Origin: Betaproteobacteria bacterium
Lineage (GTDB): Bacteria; Pseudomonadota; Gammaproteobacteria; Burkholderiales; SG8-39
DNA length: 64,000 bases
Direction: 5' to 3'
NCBI GenBank assembly: GCA_009693235.1
Contig: SHXR01000001.1
Coordinates: forward strand, 62,001-126,000
The notes below the pieces were generated by a model. It did no database searches, was not told the DNA's origin, and was given only the letters and a program-made list of their open reading frames with translations. Position 1 is the first letter of the stretch; every line of letters begins with the position of its first letter. A program made the position numbers and the translations under genes. Below are positions 9,351 to 17,753 of the stretch, one piece after another.

Positions 9351-9381
9351 CCGACCCGGCGGATTTGATCCGCCGGGTCGG
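9351..9381 (-). terminator. Strong hairpin after dienelactone hydrolase gene
   Basis: A perfect 14-bp stem (CCGACCCGGCGGAT paired with ATCCGCCGGGTCGG) with a TTG loop lies eight bases beyond the stop of the minus-strand hydrolase. There is no T-tract after it on that strand, so it may act in transcript 3-prime protection or Rho-dependent ending rather than as a classic intrinsic terminator. Confidence 0.6.
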
Positions 9382-9389
9382 GCCGTGAA

Positions 9390-10274
9390 TTAAACGCCGT
9401 GCTTCTTGAACCAGGCGAGCATGCGCTTCCAGCCGTCTTCGGCCGCTTCCTTGTGGTAGCTCGGACGGTAGTCTGCGTTGAACGCATGGGGCATGTCCGG
9501 ATACACATGAATCATCGATTCCTTATGCTTGCCGAACGCGACGAGCGCGGCATTCATGCGATCCACCATGTTTTGCGGGATGCCTTGATTCGCGCCGCCG
9601 TAAAGGCCGAGGACGGGCGCGTTCAGCTTGTCGGCGGTGTCGATCGGCGACAGCGGCATCGCAGGAGGGGTTGGGCTCAGCCCGCCGTACCACGCCACGC
9701 CGGCCTTGATCTTCTTGCTATGTCCGGTGTACTGCCAAACGGTGCGACCACCACGACAAAAGCCGGTGATGCCAAGCCTGTTGACGTCCGCCTTGGCGTG
9801 TTTCGATGTCCAATCGACGGTGGCATCGAGGTCGGCAAAACACACTTCATCGGTGAGCTGGTTGGCGACGGCGATGACTTCCTTGATATCGGTAACCTTG
9901 GTGAGATCCCCGATTCGCGAGTAGGGCTCGGTGACGACAGCGAAATACCCAGCCTTCGCCACCCGCCGTGCGACGTCCTTGATGTGCTCATGGGCACCCC
10001 AGATTTCCGGGACGACCAGAATAACGGCACGTTTTCCAGCCGCCTGCGGGGCCGCCCAATAGATCGGAATGAACTTGCCATCCTTGGCTTGGATCTGCGT
10101 GTCATCACCGTCCAGTCCATCCATCGGGGTTTTGATCATCGTCTGCGCCATAATCGGACCAGCGGTTAGGGCAAAATCGGTCGCCGCACTTGAGACGAGA
10201 AAGCCGCGGCGCGAGAAAGGAACGGCCGGGACCGGGCTTTCGAACTGGGGATCGAGTTTCAAACGATCATTCAC
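9390..10274 (-). CDS. Tat-exported dienelactone hydrolase family protein
   Basis: 294 aa alpha/beta hydrolase of the DLH family (PF01738). The N terminus has a twin-arginine signal, FSRRGFLVSSAA at about residues 20-31, with cleavage near IMAQ, so the enzyme should be periplasmic. The nucleophile Cys lies in GFCRGGR and the catalytic His in MPHAFNADYRPSY. DLH proteins open lactone rings in chloroaromatic breakdown, but many homologues have other esters as substrates. Two more DLH genes without signals occur at 25.0 and 31.4 kb. It is divergent from the AhpD-like gene. Confidence 0.88.
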   Translation of the reverse strand: MNDRLKLDPQFESPVPAVPFSRRGFLVSSAATDFALTAGPIMAQTMIKTPMDGLDGDDTQIQAKDGKFIPIYWAAPQAAGKRAVILVVPEIWGAHEHIKDVARRVAKAGYFAVVTEPYSRIGDLTKVTDIKEVIAVANQLTDEVCFADLDATVDWTSKHAKADVNRLGITGFCRGGRTVWQYTGHSKKIKAGVAWYGGLSPTPPAMPLSPIDTADKLNAPVLGLYGGANQGIPQNMVDRMNAALVAFGKHKESMIHVYPDMPHAFNADYRPSYHKEAAEDGWKRMLAWFKKHGV

Positions 10275-10392
10275 TTTCGACTCCTTTTCAATCGTTGGGG
10301 CTGGAGAGACAACGTTTGCACCGGGCTAGAATGCCCACACTGTCCGGTGCAACGGGCGCAATCATTCCACAGCTCGTCCCAAAGGTTTGCCA

Positions 10393-10983
10393 ATGCCCTC
10401 CATCTGCCGCTTTCCCACCCCCTCGCTTACCGAGCTGCCCACCGACATTCACGCCAAGCTCGTCGCGATCCAAGAGAAGTCGGGCTTCATACCGAATGTG
10501 TGCCTTGCCCTCGCGCGTCGGCCGGAAGAATTTCGCGCGTTCTTCGCCTATCACGATGCCCTGATGGAAAAAGACAGTGGGCTCACGAAAGCGGAGCGCG
10601 AGATGATCGTGGTGGCCACCTCGGGCGCGAATCACTGTCAGTACTGCGTGATCGCGCATGGCGCGATTCTGCGTATCCGGGCGAAGAAGCCCTTAATTGC
10701 CGATCAAGTCGCGATCAATTATCGGAAGGCCGACATCACACCGCGCCAACGGGCGATGCTCACGTTTGCAATGACAGTATCGCTGCAATCGCATATGGTC
10801 GGCGATGCGGATTACGCAGCCTTGCGCGAACACGGTTTCAGCGATGAGGACGCCTGGGATATCGCCGCCATCGCGGCTTTCTTCGCCATGTCGAACCGCA
10901 TCGCGAATTCGATCAGCCTCAGACCGAACGATGAGTTCTACCTGATGGGTCGCGTGCCGAAAGAGGCGAAGGCGAGTCGGTAA
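10393..10983 (+). CDS. AhpD-like peroxidase-related enzyme
   Basis: 196 aa alkylhydroperoxidase-D-like protein (carboxymuconolactone decarboxylase superfamily, peroxidase-related subfamily). The ATG at 10393 is preferred over the TTG six bases upstream; AAAGG precedes it. The redox motif is HCQYCVIAHG at about residues 79-88, with Cys-x2-Cys and the following His as in AhpD. The ending NDEFYLMGR is typical of the subfamily. Such proteins reduce peroxides in partnership with a thiol reductant, but the substrate is unproven. It faces rng tail to tail. Confidence 0.87.
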   Translation: MPSICRFPTPSLTELPTDIHAKLVAIQEKSGFIPNVCLALARRPEEFRAFFAYHDALMEKDSGLTKAEREMIVVATSGANHCQYCVIAHGAILRIRAKKPLIADQVAINYRKADITPRQRAMLTFAMTVSLQSHMVGDADYAALREHGFSDEDAWDIAAIAAFFAMSNRIANSISLRPNDEFYLMGRVPKEAKASR

Positions 10984-10990
10984 CCGATCG

Positions 10991-12445
10991 CTACAACAAA
11001 ATCACGTCGTATTGTTCCTGCGTGTAGCTGGTCTCGACCTGCATCGACACCGGCTTGCCGATGAAATCCGACAACATCGCGAGCGCCTGCGATTCCTCCT
11101 CGAGGAAAAGGTCGATCACCGGCTGCGCCGCCAAGATGCGGAATTCCCGCGGACTGAACTGTCGCGCCTCCTGCAGAATGTTGCGAAGCACCTGGTAACA
11201 GATGGTGCGGGCGGTTTTGATTTCACCCCGTCCGGTACAGGTTGGGCAGCTTTCGCACAGCACATGCGCCAGACTTTCCCGGGTGCGCTTGCGGGTCATT
11301 TCGACCAGCCCAAGTTGGGTGAAGTCGCTCACCGTCATGCGGGTGCGGTCCTTGCTTAACGCCTTGTTGAATTCGGCGAGCACGGTGACGCAGTGCTCAA
11401 GGTTATCCATGTCGATGAAATCGATAACGATGATGCCGCCCAGATTGCGCAAACGCAGTTGACGCGCGATGACCTGCGAGGCTTCCAGATTCGTCTTGAA
11501 GATCGTATCGTCGAAGCTGCGCAAGCCGACAAAGGCGCCGGTATTCACATCGATCGTCGTCATCGCCTCGGTTTGATCGAGGATCAGGTACCCGCCCGAT
11601 TTCAACTCGACCCGCCGCGCGAGCGCCTTCTCGATTTCCTCTTCCACGTTGTAGAGGTCGAACAGCGGACGCTCGCCGGTGTAGTGTTCAAGCTTTGGCG
11701 CCACCTGCGGCATGTAGATTTCGGCGAACTGCTGCAGCTTGAGGAAATTCTCGCGCGAATCGATGAGCACGCGACCCGTTTCGCTATTCGTGAAGTCACG
11801 CAGCACCCGTTGCGACAAGGACAGATCCTGAAAGAGCGCGGACGGCGCAGCGGCACCGACGGAGCGCTTGCGGATGTCTTGCCAGAGCGTGCGCAGGTAC
11901 TGCACATCGGTGGTCAGTTCGGCTTCGCCCGCTGCCTCTGCAACGGTGCGAATGATGTAGCCGCCGGTCTCATCGCGCGGCAATACCTGCTGCAGGCGGT
12001 CGCGTAGCGATTTGCGTTTCGACTCGTCTTCAATACTCCGCGAAATGCCGATATGCGAATCCTGCGGCAAATAGACCAGCATGCGGCCGGCCAGACTTAT
12101 TTGCGTGGAGAGGCGCGCGCCTTTCGTGCCGATCGGGTCTTTCACCACCTGCACGACGATCGGCTGGCCCTCGGCCAGCACTTTCTCAATGGGTCGCGGA
12201 CCACCGCCGTTCTGACGGGCTTCAAAGATATCGGCGACGCGCAAAAACGCTGCCCGTTCGAGGCCGATTTCCACGAACGCCGATTGCATGCCAGGCAACA
12301 CGCGCGCCACCCGTCCGCGATAGATGTTGCCGACCATGCCCCGATTTTGACTGCGCTCGATATGCAGTTCCTGCACCACCCCTGCATCGATCACTGCCAC
12401 CCGGGTCTCTTGCAGTGTGACGTTGATCAGGATGTCTTCCGCCAT
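10991..12445 (-). CDS. rng: Ribonuclease G
   Basis: 484 aa endoribonuclease of the RNase E/G family. The ATG at 12445 (MAEDILINVT) is preferred to the GTG nine bases upstream because it matches the usual RNase G start. An N-terminal S1 domain contains NIYRGRVARVLPGMQSAF, the catalytic core has the metal-binding Asp residues in MTTIDVNTG and IVIDFIDM, and the Zn-link CESCPTCTGRG follows. It matures 16S rRNA 5-prime ends and degrades some mRNAs. It starts just inside the end of maf, so maf and rng are co-transcribed. Confidence 0.95.
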   Translation of the reverse strand: MAEDILINVTLQETRVAVIDAGVVQELHIERSQNRGMVGNIYRGRVARVLPGMQSAFVEIGLERAAFLRVADIFEARQNGGGPRPIEKVLAEGQPIVVQVVKDPIGTKGARLSTQISLAGRMLVYLPQDSHIGISRSIEDESKRKSLRDRLQQVLPRDETGGYIIRTVAEAAGEAELTTDVQYLRTLWQDIRKRSVGAAAPSALFQDLSLSQRVLRDFTNSETGRVLIDSRENFLKLQQFAEIYMPQVAPKLEHYTGERPLFDLYNVEEEIEKALARRVELKSGGYLILDQTEAMTTIDVNTGAFVGLRSFDDTIFKTNLEASQVIARQLRLRNLGGIIVIDFIDMDNLEHCVTVLAEFNKALSKDRTRMTVSDFTQLGLVEMTRKRTRESLAHVLCESCPTCTGRGEIKTARTICYQVLRNILQEARQFSPREFRILAAQPVIDLFLEEESQALAMLSDFIGKPVSMQVETSYTQEQYDVILL

Positions 12446-12450
12446 GATGG

Positions 12451-13077
12451 TCACCGCGCCGCTGGATCGCGGCTGTCAATGCGTTGCAAAAGATCCACCG
12501 TCTCACAGAGCGGCAGTCCCATCACGCCGGAATAGCTCCCGACCATGCTGGGAATAAACGCCTGTGCCCGACCCTGGATTGCGTAAGCGCCTGCCTTGTC
12601 CATGGGTTCCCCGGACTGGACATAGCGTTCGATTTCCTCCTCTTCTAAGGCGCGAAATCGTACCGTGTTCTCAGACAGCAGAGCATGGCGCTGATCGCCC
12701 AGGCGGACTGCCACACAGGTGAGAACGCGATGTTCGCGTCCGGATAACAGGCGCAGCATGGCCACCGCGTCGGCCGCGTCGGTTGGTTTGCCAAGGATGC
12801 GATCGCCGATGCAGACGGTCGTATCGGCCGCCAGGACCGGGCGGCGTTCGAGCTTGCGCGCCAGCAAAATGGCCCACGCGACCGATGCTTTCAGCCGTGC
12901 AACGCGCTGTACATAGGCAAGGGGCGCCTCACCGGGAAGGGCCCTTTCGTCGACATCGACGCCGCGCGAGGAATCTTCCCGCAGCGACAGAACGGTGTAC
13001 TGCACGCCGATCTGCTCCAGCAGCTCGCGCCGACGCGGGCTTTGTGAGGCGAGGTAGATGGCGGGAAGTGGGAACAT
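12451..13077 (-). CDS. maf: Maf family nucleotide pyrophosphatase
   Basis: 208 aa. The start MFPLPAIYLASQSPRRREL (ATG, complement of 13075-13077) is chosen from the family; the longer in-frame extension upstream is repeat-element sequence, not protein. The SQSPRRR motif and the AADTTVCIGDRILGKP segment carry the active-site residues. Maf proteins hydrolyse non-canonical nucleoside triphosphates such as dTTP/UTP or m7GTP to prevent misincorporation. It lies between rlmH and rng, and repeat copy B sits in its upstream gap. Confidence 0.93.
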   Translation of the reverse strand: MFPLPAIYLASQSPRRRELLEQIGVQYTVLSLREDSSRGVDVDERALPGEAPLAYVQRVARLKASVAWAILLARKLERRPVLAADTTVCIGDRILGKPTDAADAVAMLRLLSGREHRVLTCVAVRLGDQRHALLSENTVRFRALEEEEIERYVQSGEPMDKAGAYAIQGRAQAFIPSMVGSYSGVMGLPLCETVDLLQRIDSRDPAAR

Positions 13078-13088
13078 GATTGGGTGGT

Positions 13089-13206
13089 AAATGAACAAGG
13101 GGGCCGGTTGGGGATGAAGGGGCCCCGACCCCTTCATTGCCCCTCGTAATTCCCCGAAAAATATGGGCACGCTGATTGCGCGGGATAGCTTAATCAGCAT
13201 TTCCTC
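13089..13206 (+). repeat. MITE/REP-like palindromic element, copy B (long form)
   Basis: The internal GC-rich hairpin TTGGGGATGAAGGGGCCCC and the right-hand core GCTGATTGCGCGGGATAGC TTAATCAGC match copy A closely. The outermost left bases have diverged (TAAATGAACAAGG instead of AATCACTGAACAAGG). It is inserted between rlmH and maf, genes that are often adjacent in this group, so it sits within the housekeeping transcript on its minus strand. Confidence 0.85.
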
Positions 13207-13217
13207 AGTTGATTGCA

Positions 13218-13688
13218 TTATTCCCGATGGTACGGATGGTTCGCGAGAATGGAAACCGCGCGATACAACTGTTCCGCCAAAATTACCCGCACCAGACCAT
13301 GCGGCAAGGTGTAACTCGATAGCCGCAGTACGGTGGCAGGCGTCGCTTTCAATCGCGGGGCAAGGCCATCGGGACCGCCGATGAGGAAGGCGACGTTGCG
13401 GCCATCTGATTGCCAGCCTTCGATCTCCCGGGCTAATTCTTGTGATGTGAGGACGCGGCCGCGCTCGTCAAGTGCGACGCGGTGGCAACCTTTGGGGATC
13501 GCAGCATCAATGCGATCGGCCTCGGCGCTGAGCATCTGTTCGACGGGGCGTCCTGCCCGCCGGGGTTCAGGCCGAATCGCCTTCAGCTCGACTCCCAACG
13601 ATCGTGGCATCCGCCGGGCGTAGTCCGCAAATCCATCGTCCACCCATCCGGGCATCCGTTCGCCGACGGCGACGATGGTGAAGTGCAT
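13218..13688 (-). CDS. rlmH: 23S rRNA pseudouridine1915 N3-methyltransferase RlmH
   Basis: 156 aa from the ATG at 13688 (MHFTIVAVGERMPGW), normal for RlmH; a longer in-frame extension is rejected. It is a SPOUT-fold methyltransferase with LIGGPDG in the SAM-binding knot and the C-terminal ILAEQLYRAVSI and HPYHRE ending. It methylates pseudouridine 1915 in helix 69 of the 23S rRNA. It follows rsfS with 37 bases between them, the usual order. Confidence 0.95.
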   Translation of the reverse strand: MHFTIVAVGERMPGWVDDGFADYARRMPRSLGVELKAIRPEPRRAGRPVEQMLSAEADRIDAAIPKGCHRVALDERGRVLTSQELAREIEGWQSDGRNVAFLIGGPDGLAPRLKATPATVLRLSSYTLPHGLVRVILAEQLYRAVSILANHPYHRE

Positions 13689-13725
13689 GCAATGGAACCG
13701 GGGATGCGTATTGGGCGGTCGGTGC

Positions 13726-14085
13726 CTACTTGGATGCCGTACTGGCGGCGCGTTTGCGCACGGCGCGCGGTTTCGCCTGACCCCACAGCTCTTCCAGGTT
13801 ATAATACCGCCGAATGGCCGGGTGCATGATATGGACGACGGTATCGCCAAGGTCGACCAGCACCCACTCACCGGAAGTTTCCCCCTCGATAGAGAGAATC
13901 GTCCCGCCGATCGCCTTCACCGCATTATGGACGCTTCGCCCGAGCGCCTTCACCTGCCGTGTGGATTCACCGGTAGCGATGACGACCCGATCAAACATCG
14001 TGGTGAGATGCTGGACATTGAAGACCTCGATATCCCGCGCCTTAATGTCTTCCAGCGCCGTGACGACGGTGCGCTGCAACTTCAA
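13726..14085 (-). CDS. rsfS: Ribosome silencing factor RsfS
   Basis: 119 aa member of the RsfS/YbeB/Iojap family. VVIATGESTRQVKAL in the middle and GEWVLVDLGDTVVHI later are the family signatures. It binds ribosomal protein uL14 and blocks subunit joining under starvation. The Lys/Arg-rich tail after LEELWGQ is a short lineage-specific extension. It lies between nadD and rlmH, as in most bacteria. Confidence 0.95.
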   Translation of the reverse strand: MKLQRTVVTALEDIKARDIEVFNVQHLTTMFDRVVIATGESTRQVKALGRSVHNAVKAIGGTILSIEGETSGEWVLVDLGDTVVHIMHPAIRRYYNLEELWGQAKPRAVRKRAASTASK

Positions 14086-14200
14086 TAGAGTCAGGCTCAG
14101 TGTAATGCCCTCGAGAAATGAACGGTTCAGTCGAACGGATTAACCTGTTCCGCGAACGGTTCAACCGGTTGCGCTTCAATGGTAACGCACCCGGCGCCCA

Positions 14201-14863
14201 TCAGCGCGACAGGGCTGTCTCGTAGAGTTCTGCCTTATGGATGTACTCAAGCACCGAATCGGGCAGGAGGTAGCGCGCACTATCGCCACGGCGCACGAGA
14301 GCGCGGATATTGCTCGCGGAAATGTCGAGGGAAGTAATGGTCTGGTGGTAGATCAATCCACAGGGTTCCTGGGCCAGCCGACTTGGATCGGTCGTATGCA
14401 ACGACCCCCACATTGCCTGCAGCGGTAGCGGAATAGAGGAAGTGAGCTCGTAGCCTGGCCGGCTCGCCACGACGATATGGGTCAATTTGAAGAAATCCTG
14501 CCACCGCTCCCAGAACGGGAACCCAAAAAACGCGTCGGCACCCAGCAACAGGCAGAGCGGCCGGTCACCGATTTCAGCCCGAATTTCTTCGATCGTCTTG
14601 ATCGTGTAGCTCGGCTCTTGGCGACGAACTTCGCGGGCATCGACGCGCAAGATTGGGTTGCCCGCGGTCGCGAGATAAGCCATTGCCAAGCGGTGTTCGG
14701 CGCTCGCCAACGGCATCGTGCGATGGGGTGGCTGGCCAGCCGGCACGAGACGAATCTCGTAGAGCTTGAGCGCGGTGGCGATCTCCTCGGCAAAGCGCAG
14801 ATGGCCAAGGTGCACCGGATCAAACGTGCCGCCAAGAATACCGAGAGGCGAGATCTTGCTCAT
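14201..14863 (-). CDS. nadD: Nicotinate-nucleotide adenylyltransferase
   Basis: 220 aa nucleotidyltransferase. GGTFDPVHLGHL near residues 11-22 contains the HxGH motif, and SASNIRALVRRG near the C terminus is the second ATP-binding motif. It converts nicotinate mononucleotide plus ATP to deamido-NAD. It heads the nadD-rsfS-rlmH-maf-rng block and is divergent from nadC, so both NAD genes may share the 86 to 106-base regulatory gap. 115 bases separate it from rsfS. Confidence 0.95.
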   Translation of the reverse strand: MSKISPLGILGGTFDPVHLGHLRFAEEIATALKLYEIRLVPAGQPPHRTMPLASAEHRLAMAYLATAGNPILRVDAREVRRQEPSYTIKTIEEIRAEIGDRPLCLLLGADAFFGFPFWERWQDFFKLTHIVVASRPGYELTSSIPLPLQAMWGSLHTTDPSRLAQEPCGLIYHQTITSLDISASNIRALVRRGDSARYLLPDSVLEYIHKAELYETALSR

Positions 14864-14969
14864 GCGGTCTCAAATCGTGAATTCGAATACAACGCATTGT
14901 AGCCCGCACGCGTGGGCGTGTTGCAGCTAGACTTGAATTCATTCCATATTGGTAGCCGGAGACCCGACC

Positions 14970-15812
14970 GTGATCGACCCCTTGATCGTCGAAAAAATTA
15001 TCGACGCTGCGCTCATCGAAGACATTGGATTTTGCGATCTCACTAGCGAGCTGGTCATTCCGCGCACCGCGGTGGCTGAGCTGGCGATGAATGCGCGCCA
15101 TGAGATGGTGATCGCCGGGATCGACATCGCCGCGCAGGTGTTCAAGCGCCGCGTTCCCGATTGTCGCTTCGAAAAATTCGTCGATGATGGCGCACGGGTC
15201 GCAAGCGGCACACGACTCGCGTTGGTGACGGGTCAGGCACAAGGGCTCCTCACTGCCGAGCGAACCGCACTGAATCTGTTGCAGCATCTATCTGGAATCG
15301 CGACCTTGACCGCCACCTATGCCGATAAGATTCGCGGCTTGAAAGCGGTGCTGATCGATACGAGGAAGACGACGCCTGGCCTGCGCGCCTTGGAAAAACA
15401 TGCGGCGCAGATGGGTGGCGCGCGCAATCACCGGTTGCGTCTCGATGATGGGGTGCTGATCAAGGACAACCATATCGCGGTGTGCGGCTCGATCAAGGCA
15501 GCGGTCGAACGCGCGCAGAAGAACTGTCCGACCCTCACCAAGATCGAAGTGGAATGCGATACGCTCGAACAAGTGCAGGAAGCGCTCGATGCGCGTGCCG
15601 ATTGCATCCTGCTCGACAACATGACCAACGATCAGATGCGCGAAGCGGTGCGGATGACGGCCGGCCGCGTCCCGCTGGAAGCCTCGGGCGGCGTGCGCTT
15701 GGAAACCATTCGCGGCATCGCTGAAACCGGCGTTGATTTCGTCTCGGTCGGGCGGATCACACAATCCGCGCCGGCGGTCGATATCGGCCTGGATGCGGTG
15801 ATCCGCACGTAG
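14970..15812 (+). CDS. nadC: Nicotinate-nucleotide pyrophosphorylase (carboxylating)
   Basis: 280 aa. GTG at 14970 is chosen because GGAG lies eight bases upstream; a TTG start seven codons earlier is possible. DTRKTTPGLR and GGARNHR and the DGVLIKDNH segments are the substrate-binding and catalytic motifs of quinolinate phosphoribosyltransferase, and LLDNM sits later in the barrel. It makes nicotinate mononucleotide from quinolinate and PRPP, supplying NadD. It is followed 22 bases later by the LOG-family gene. Confidence 0.93.
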   Translation: MIDPLIVEKIIDAALIEDIGFCDLTSELVIPRTAVAELAMNARHEMVIAGIDIAAQVFKRRVPDCRFEKFVDDGARVASGTRLALVTGQAQGLLTAERTALNLLQHLSGIATLTATYADKIRGLKAVLIDTRKTTPGLRALEKHAAQMGGARNHRLRLDDGVLIKDNHIAVCGSIKAAVERAQKNCPTLTKIEVECDTLEQVQEALDARADCILLDNMTNDQMREAVRMTAGRVPLEASGGVRLETIRGIAETGVDFVSVGRITQSAPAVDIGLDAVIRT

Positions 15813-15834
15813 AGTCGGGCCAAGGTCCATTGAG

Positions 15835-16383
15835 ATGTCGAAGCCAAAAAGTATTTGTTTGTTCTGTTCCGCCTCGCAAGGCCTGCCTGCTGAGTACATC
15901 GCGCTCGCCGAATCACTGGGCACGCGCATTGCGAGAGAGGGTATGCGCCTGGTCTACGGCGGCAGCGCGCGCGGGCTCATGATCGCGACCGCACGAGCTG
16001 CGCATGCGGCGGGAGGCACGGTACTCGGTGTAATGCCGCGACTGCTCATTCCGCGCGAGGGCATCGGTTCTTCGGTGGGCGAGATTAAGCTGGTCGAAAC
16101 CTTGTCGGAGCGCAAACAAGTGATGGCGGATGCATCGGATGCATTCGTCGCGATTCCAGGCGGCATCGGCACGTTGGACGAAGTGGCCGAAATGATCACC
16201 TGGAACGAATTGTCGATTCACGCCAAGCCCGTTTATCTGCTCAACATGTTTGGATTCTGGGATCCCTTGCTGGAATTCTTTGAACGCGGCCGCAAGCTTG
16301 GCGTGATCCGACCAAGCTTTGATGACAGTTGCACGGTGGTCGACACACAGGATGCACTGTTCGAAGATCTGGCGCGCCGATGA
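15835..16383 (+). CDS. LOG family phosphoribohydrolase (TIGR00730)
   Basis: 182 aa Rossmann-fold protein. VYGGSARGLM at about residues 40-49 and the catalytic-type PGGIGTLDE at about 106-114 define the LOG/TIGR00730 family, whose members release adenine-type bases from nucleoside 5-prime-monophosphates (cytokinin riboside monophosphate in plants and some bacteria). The physiological substrate in bacteria like this is often unknown. Its stop overlaps the start of the FAD-subunit gene by ATGA, making it the first gene of the molybdenum-hydroxylase operon or an upstream read-in gene. Confidence 0.88.
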   Translation: MSKPKSICLFCSASQGLPAEYIALAESLGTRIAREGMRLVYGGSARGLMIATARAAHAAGGTVLGVMPRLLIPREGIGSSVGEIKLVETLSERKQVMADASDAFVAIPGGIGTLDEVAEMITWNELSIHAKPVYLLNMFGFWDPLLEFFERGRKLGVIRPSFDDSCTVVDTQDALFEDLARR

Positions 16384-17258
16384 AGGCCGCTGCATTCGAC
16401 TATTCACGTGCCGCCTCGGTCGAGGAGGCTTGTGCGTTACTCGCCCGCCACGGGCCGGACGCGCGGTTGATTGCCGGTGGGCAAAGCCTCGTGCCGATGA
16501 TGGCGATGCGTCTGGTCCGCCCGGCGGTGCTGGTGGATATCCAACGCATTGCATCCCTCAATGAATGGCGAGTTGAAAAGGATTTCTTGTGCATCAGCGC
16601 CTGCGTTCGGCAGAACGTGATCGAACGCGAAGCGGCGCTGAGTGAAGCCGTGCCGCTCCTTGGTAAAGCGATTCGCTGGATTGGTCATGTGCAAACCCGT
16701 AATCGCGGCACGGTCGGCGGCTCGCTCGCGCATGCGGATCCATCCGCCGAGTTGCCGCTCGTTGTGGCGACGCTCGGGGCGCAATGCATCGTGCGATCCT
16801 TTCGTGGAGAGCGCACGATAGGTAGTGAATCGTTCTTTACTGGCCCGATGAGCACCGCGCTGCAAGCCGATGAGTGTCTCGTCGAAATCCGCTTGCCGAT
16901 CTGGGGCGCTGGCCGCATCGGCACGTCATTCGAAGAGGTCGCGATTCGCCATGGTGATTTCGCGCTGGTTGCGGTGGCGGCACAGGTTGCACTCAACGCC
17001 CACGGTGTTTGCGAACGGGCCGCGCTCGGGGTTGGCGGGGCGGCCCCCGCACCGGTCGCCTTTCCAGACCTCTCGCGCCACTTGGTCGGCACGCAACTGG
17101 ATGACGCTGCCATGCAGGCGATCGCCGACACGCTCGCAAAGCGGGTTGCCCCCATGTCCGATTTGCATGCAAGCGCCGCTTATCGCCGGCATCTTGCCCA
17201 CACCTTGACGCTCAGGACCTTGCGCGCCGCACGCGATGAAGCGCTGACCCGATCATGA
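16380..17258 (+). CDS. Molybdenum hydroxylase FAD-binding subunit (CoxM/XdhB-like)
   Basis: 292 aa from the ATG at 16380 overlapping the previous stop. AGGQSLVPMMAMR at about residues 33-45 and TRNRGTVGGSLAHADPSAE at about 105-123 are the FAD-binding motifs of this family. The protein passes electrons from the iron-sulfur subunit to an acceptor. It is followed by the 2Fe-2S and Mo subunits with four-base overlap, in the order M-S-L typical of aerobic CO-dehydrogenase-like hydroxylases. Confidence 0.9.
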   Translation: MKAAAFDYSRAASVEEACALLARHGPDARLIAGGQSLVPMMAMRLVRPAVLVDIQRIASLNEWRVEKDFLCISACVRQNVIEREAALSEAVPLLGKAIRWIGHVQTRNRGTVGGSLAHADPSAELPLVVATLGAQCIVRSFRGERTIGSESFFTGPMSTALQADECLVEIRLPIWGAGRIGTSFEEVAIRHGDFALVAVAAQVALNAHGVCERAALGVGGAAPAPVAFPDLSRHLVGTQLDDAAMQAIADTLAKRVAPMSDLHASAAYRRHLAHTLTLRTLRAARDEALTRS

Positions 17259-17746
17259 GCGAATCCATGCATCACATCACGCTCAAGGTCAACGGCGTCA
17301 CGCGCTCTGGCGAGGTCAACGCGCGCACCACGCTGGTCGATTTTCTTCGCGATACCTTGCGTCTCACTGGCACCCATGTTGGTTGCGAGCACGGCATTTG
17401 CGGCGCGTGCAGCGTGCTGCTCGACGGCGAGCCGGTGCGCTCCTGTCTCATTTTCGCTGTGCAAGTGGAGGGGCAAAGCGTGACCACCGTCGAGGGGCTT
17501 GCCAAACCCGACGGGTCGATGAGCGTGCTGCAAGATAGTTTCTGCGAAACGCACGGCCTGCAGTGCGGCTATTGCACGTCAGGCATGTTGATCGCGGCGC
17601 ACGCGCTGCTTGCGTCCAACGCAACGCCAAGCGAGCATGCGATTCGCGATGCGATCGGCGGCAATCTGTGTCGTTGCACCGGCTATCAGCAAATCGTCGA
17701 GGCGATCCAGCTGGCGGCCAAGCGCCGCGCTGGCGGTGAGCGATGA
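17255..17746 (+). CDS. Molybdenum hydroxylase 2Fe-2S subunit (CoxS/XdhC-like)
   Basis: 163 aa. The plant-type 2Fe-2S ligands are in GCEHGICGACSVLLDG and the downstream Cys, and the second cluster ligands are in CGYCTSGM and CRCTGYQ. All eight cysteines expected for the two clusters are present. It overlaps the FAD-subunit gene by four bases and precedes the large subunit by seven. It relays electrons from the molybdenum site to FAD. Confidence 0.93.
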   Translation: MSESMHHITLKVNGVTRSGEVNARTTLVDFLRDTLRLTGTHVGCEHGICGACSVLLDGEPVRSCLIFAVQVEGQSVTTVEGLAKPDGSMSVLQDSFCETHGLQCGYCTSGMLIAAHALLASNATPSEHAIRDAIGGNLCRCTGYQQIVEAIQLAAKRRAGGER

Positions 17747-17753
17747 GATCAAG

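Noticed and set aside
13078-13218. N-terminal extension of maf (about 47 codons)
   Set aside because: The extra codons are repeat-element sequence (copy B), and the family start MFPLPAIYLAS fits at 13077.
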